Of a stretch of 7,723 bases of DNA, positions 6,078 through 7,723 are shown in pieces. Both the position numbers and the translations under genes were made by a program. The DNA is from Alphaproteobacteria bacterium (GTDB lineage Bacteria; Pseudomonadota; Alphaproteobacteria; UBA11222): contig DMKG01000075.1 of the NCBI GenBank assembly GCA_003454415.1, forward strand, positions 2,892-10,614. The letters run 5' to 3'. Position 1 is the first letter of the stretch; the number at the start of each line of letters is the position of its first letter. The notes under the pieces were generated by a model. It saw nothing but the letters and a program-made list of their open reading frames with translations. It ran no database searches and had not been told where the DNA came from.

Positions 6078-6095
6078 CTGGGATCAGCAACCCAG
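6078..6095 (-). terminator. Weak hairpin downstream of speE
   Basis: CTGGG (6078-6082) pairs with CCCAG (6091-6095) around an 8-nt loop, about 45 nt beyond the speE stop. On the minus strand it is followed by a pyrimidine-rich CTTCTTTA rather than a clean T run, so it is a weak terminator candidate. The IS inserted just after it. Confidence 0.3.
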
Positions 6096-6140
6096 AAGAG
6101 CGTGAGGGGCCGTTAACCGGCCACCGCCGCAGAATATCGA

Positions 6141-6989
6141 TCAGGCAAGCAGTTCCGACACATAAGGCGGCAGAGCGAAGGCGGCCTTATGAACCTCCGG
6201 CGTATAATACCGCGCACCGAGATGAAGACGCTTGCAACGCGCCTGCAGGGTTTCAAGAGGAACCTGGCGCAGGCCTGCATTATCAGTCGCCCAGCCCATG
6301 GCCATGGCGCCAAAAACATAGGTCGGAATGGTCGCGAGGTAACAGCTCACATCAGCAAAATAATCGCGAAGGAATGTGGCGGACTGACGCAATTCCTCCC
6401 CCTGCATAAAGGGAACGCCATTTTGCGTCACCAGAACGCCCCCCGGCGTCAGCCGCTGTTTGCAACGACGGTAGAATTCGCTGGTGAACAGGATCTCGCC
6501 CGGCCCCTGCGGATCGGTGGAATCTACGATGATGACGTCAAAACTTTCCTTACAGTTCCCCATGAAGGCGAAACCATCGTCGATCACAAGATCAGTGCGC
6601 GGATCCTCGAACGCGTCCTTGCAGATCTCGCTCAAAAACTGCTTCGAGAATTCAACCACACCGGCATCAATTTCCACCATTGTGGCTTTCTCTACAGAGG
6701 GGTGCTTCAGCACCTCCTCCAATATCCCGCCATCGCCCCCACCGACGATAAGGACGTTGCGGGCCGCCCCATGCGCCAGGATTGGCACATGGGTCATCAT
6801 TTCGTGGTAAACGAACTCATCCTTTTCCGTCGTCTGGGTGACGTCATCCAGAGTCAGGATCTTGCCAAAGCGGGGATGCTCAAACAGACGAAGCCGCTGG
6901 TGCTCCGTTTTGCTGTCATAGAGCACTTTTGTAATCTGAAAACGGGCCCGGATGTCAGGGTATAACCCTTCTTCGTGCCAATCGCTCAC
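6141..6989 (-). CDS. speE: Spermidine synthase
   Basis: The 282-residue enzyme transfers the aminopropyl group of decarboxylated S-adenosylmethionine to putrescine, giving spermidine and methylthioadenosine in the cytoplasm. The sequence shows the N-terminal beta domain (residues 1-60, with FGKILTLDDVTQ at 41-52), then the nucleotide-binding core GGGDGG at 83-88, the acidic loop VEIDAGVVEFS at 105-115 and VIDDGFAFM at 135-143. The catalytic DSTDPQGPGE lies at 156-165, where the Asp acts as general base in the family. The length is typical. It starts with GTG at 6989, and its first four bases (GTGA) overlap the speD stop, so it depends on speD translation. The IS630 element lies just downstream and does not disrupt it. 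Confidence 0.95.
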   Translation of the reverse strand: MSDWHEEGLYPDIRARFQITKVLYDSKTEHQRLRLFEHPRFGKILTLDDVTQTTEKDEFVYHEMMTHVPILAHGAARNVLIVGGGDGGILEEVLKHPSVEKATMVEIDAGVVEFSKQFLSEICKDAFEDPRTDLVIDDGFAFMGNCKESFDVIIVDSTDPQGPGEILFTSEFYRRCKQRLTPGGVLVTQNGVPFMQGEELRQSATFLRDYFADVSCYLATIPTYVFGAMAMGWATDNAGLRQVPLETLQARCKRLHLGARYYTPEVHKAAFALPPYVSELLA

Positions 6990-7459
6990 AGGCCGCGTCC
7001 CCGTGTCCGTTCTTCTACATCGACTTCACCGGGCAGGAAAGCCGCGCGCAGAACGTCGATCGTCTTGTGCGGTTCCGCCGCCCCGCACATGAATACATCA
7101 AGCGCCGCATAGCCGTATTCCGGCCACGTGTGAATGCTGATATGCGATTCCGCCAGGACCGCAACCCCCGACACCCCTCCATTTGGCGTGAAGTGATGCA
7201 GATGAATGTGCAAAAGGGTTGCGCCCGCAGCGGTCACGCAATCCCGCATCGCCTGATCGATATGGTCGATATCGTCAAGGCGGCTGGCGTTCTTCAAATC
7301 GATAAGAAGATGCATCCCGGCATAGCGCTGCCCTTCCCGCTCGATCAGAAAATCCTTGCGTTCGTCGGGGCTGAAAAAATTATTGGCGCCTGCCCCCACC
7401 TGACCGGCAGGCCGGACATGTGGGACGGCGTCTTTTAATTTGAGGGCGGTTACGGACAT
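6986..7459 (-). CDS. speD: S-adenosylmethionine decarboxylase proenzyme, prokaryotic class 1B type
   Basis: The 157-residue proenzyme makes decarboxylated S-adenosylmethionine for SpeE. The self-cleavage site is AESHISIH (103-110): Ser105 becomes the pyruvoyl group, with His110 and Cys125 at +5 and +20, the same spacing as Ser63, His68 and Cys83 of the Thermotoga maritima enzyme. TWPEYGYAALDVFMCG follows at 111-126. Compared with the shortest family members, which begin near GMHLLIDL (48-55 here), there is an N-terminal extension of about 48 residues. The strong ribosome site upstream of ATG 7459 supports the long form. speE overlaps its stop by 4 bp, forming a tight two-gene polyamine operon. 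Confidence 0.95.
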   Translation of the reverse strand: MSVTALKLKDAVPHVRPAGQVGAGANNFFSPDERKDFLIEREGQRYAGMHLLIDLKNASRLDDIDHIDQAMRDCVTAAGATLLHIHLHHFTPNGGVSGVAVLAESHISIHTWPEYGYAALDVFMCGAAEPHKTIDVLRAAFLPGEVDVEERTRGRGL

Positions 7460-7466
7460 AGCTCAT

Positions 7467-7471
7467 CCTCC
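7467..7471 (-). promoter_or_regulatory. Strong ribosome binding site of speD
   Basis: GGGAGG on the minus strand, with its GGAGG core here, stands 7 nt before the speD ATG. It decides in favour of the 157-residue form over an internal start at Met49. Confidence 0.7.
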
Positions 7472-7576
7472 CTTGGGTAAGAAATTCGAGGATTGATTCC
7501 GGCAAGTATCAGGGCTTGCAGGAACGGAAATCAGTTTTTTTGAAAATTACGGTTTAACAGCCATTACCGCGGGGCA

Positions 7577-7723
7577 TCACATACTCAGATAAATCTGAAG
7601 ATGCCTGCTGGTATGCTGCTCTGCCTCATAATCAATCAGGAACACTTTACGCTCCTGATTGGGCAGCACTCTACGCGCCGGAACCCCATAGGTCTGCCGG
7701 GGGCAATTGTGAAAATGCCCGCG
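7577..7723 (-). CDS. Possible C-terminal end of an unrecognised protein (partial)
   Basis: The minus strand is open from the right edge to a TGA at 7579-7577, giving 48 residues including PRQTYGVPARRVLPNQERK and ending HLQIYLSM. The composition is protein-like (mixed charged and hydrophobic, no repeats), and it would lie 117 nt upstream of speD in the same direction. I recognise no family. Because only one end is visible and 49 open codons can occur by chance, the call is tentative. If real, speD would follow it at a distance that allows its own promoter. Confidence 0.35.
   Translation of the reverse strand, partial: RGHFHNCPRQTYGVPARRVLPNQERKVFLIDYEAEQHTSRHLQIYLSM
7633..7661. other. Strong stem-loop upstream of speDE
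   Basis: CAATCAGGA (7633-7641) and TCCTGATTG (7653-7661) form a perfect 9-bp stem around an 11-nt loop. A further CTGCC (7621-7625) and GGCAG (7662-7666) extend it beyond a 7-nt one-sided bulge. There is no T run on either side. It overlaps the tentative open frame at 7577-7723, about 175 nt upstream of speD. Confidence 0.4.

Larger units (their letters stand above)
4852..6112 (-). other. Small open frame interrupted by the IS630 element (doubtful)
   Basis: If the IS and one TA copy are removed, the minus strand reads open for about 69 codons, from after a TAA at 6115-6113 to a TGA at 4854-4852. It runs through the insertion point as ASLDKQSRFAFSSEKRREAE. It has no ATG, GTG or TTG at its upstream end and I recognise no family, so it may be chance or the tail of a longer decayed gene. 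It is listed because the frame stays open on both sides of the junction. Confidence 0.2.

Noticed and set aside
4850..6140. Encapsulin shell gene expected after EncFtn
   Set aside because: The interval contains only a short spacer and the IS630 element; no HK97-fold protein is encoded on either strand.
6189..6965. 258-codon plus-strand frame opposite speE
   Set aside because: It is antisense to speE, which shows all spermidine synthase motifs; the frame has no motifs of its own.
1..7723. CRISPR array, tRNA or rRNA genes
   Set aside because: No regularly spaced direct repeats and no tRNA cloverleaf or rRNA-like sequence were seen.

Overview
The window looks like an alphaproteobacterial chromosome segment. 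The gene families point that way, as do a candidate EcfG-type (general stress response) promoter and an intact IS630-family element. This is inferred from family recognition, not from a marker gene. It has three functional blocks, an insertion sequence and one decayed stretch.

Left block (1-2508, minus strand): the promoter-proximal part of an operon for a cytoplasmic group 3b [NiFe]-hydrogenase (sulfhydrogenase type, NAD(P)-linked). In transcription order it holds the beta subunit (two 4Fe-4S clusters), a stand-alone cyclic-nucleotide-binding-fold protein, the gamma subunit (FAD/NAD(P)/2Fe-2S diaphorase) and the first 16-17 codons of the delta (small) subunit, which runs off the left edge. 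All junctions overlap (8, 17 and 1 bp), so translational coupling is likely. The catalytic large subunit is expected just beyond the left edge.

Middle-left (2509-3543): about 1 kb without an intact gene. It holds the hydrogenase leader, an AT-rich stretch, a minus-strand terminator-like hairpin (2838-2873), about 300 bp of unrecognised sequence and a doubly truncated, frameshifted fragment of a ZIP-family metal transporter (3192-3351).

Middle block (3544-4849, plus strand): a three-gene stress/iron operon. Its products are a Gly-rich stress-type protein with a His-rich tail, a short homologue of the encapsulated ferritin (EncFtn) family without its usual cargo tail and with no encapsulin gene in view, and a DUF2202-type ferritin-like protein. 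A GGAAC-N15-CGTT sequence at 3373-3396 resembles an EcfG promoter and fits the gene content.

Insertion sequence (5013-6061): a complete 1049-bp IS630-family element with terminal inverted repeats and a TA target duplication. Its transposase is split into two frames at a run of eight A residues. It sits between the convergent stress operon and polyamine genes.

Right block (6141-7459, minus strand): speD and speE, overlapping by 4 bp, encode the two-step conversion of S-adenosylmethionine and putrescine to spermidine. Upstream, an open frame enters from the right edge (7577-7723) and may be the 3' end of an unrecognised gene; it contains a strong stem-loop.
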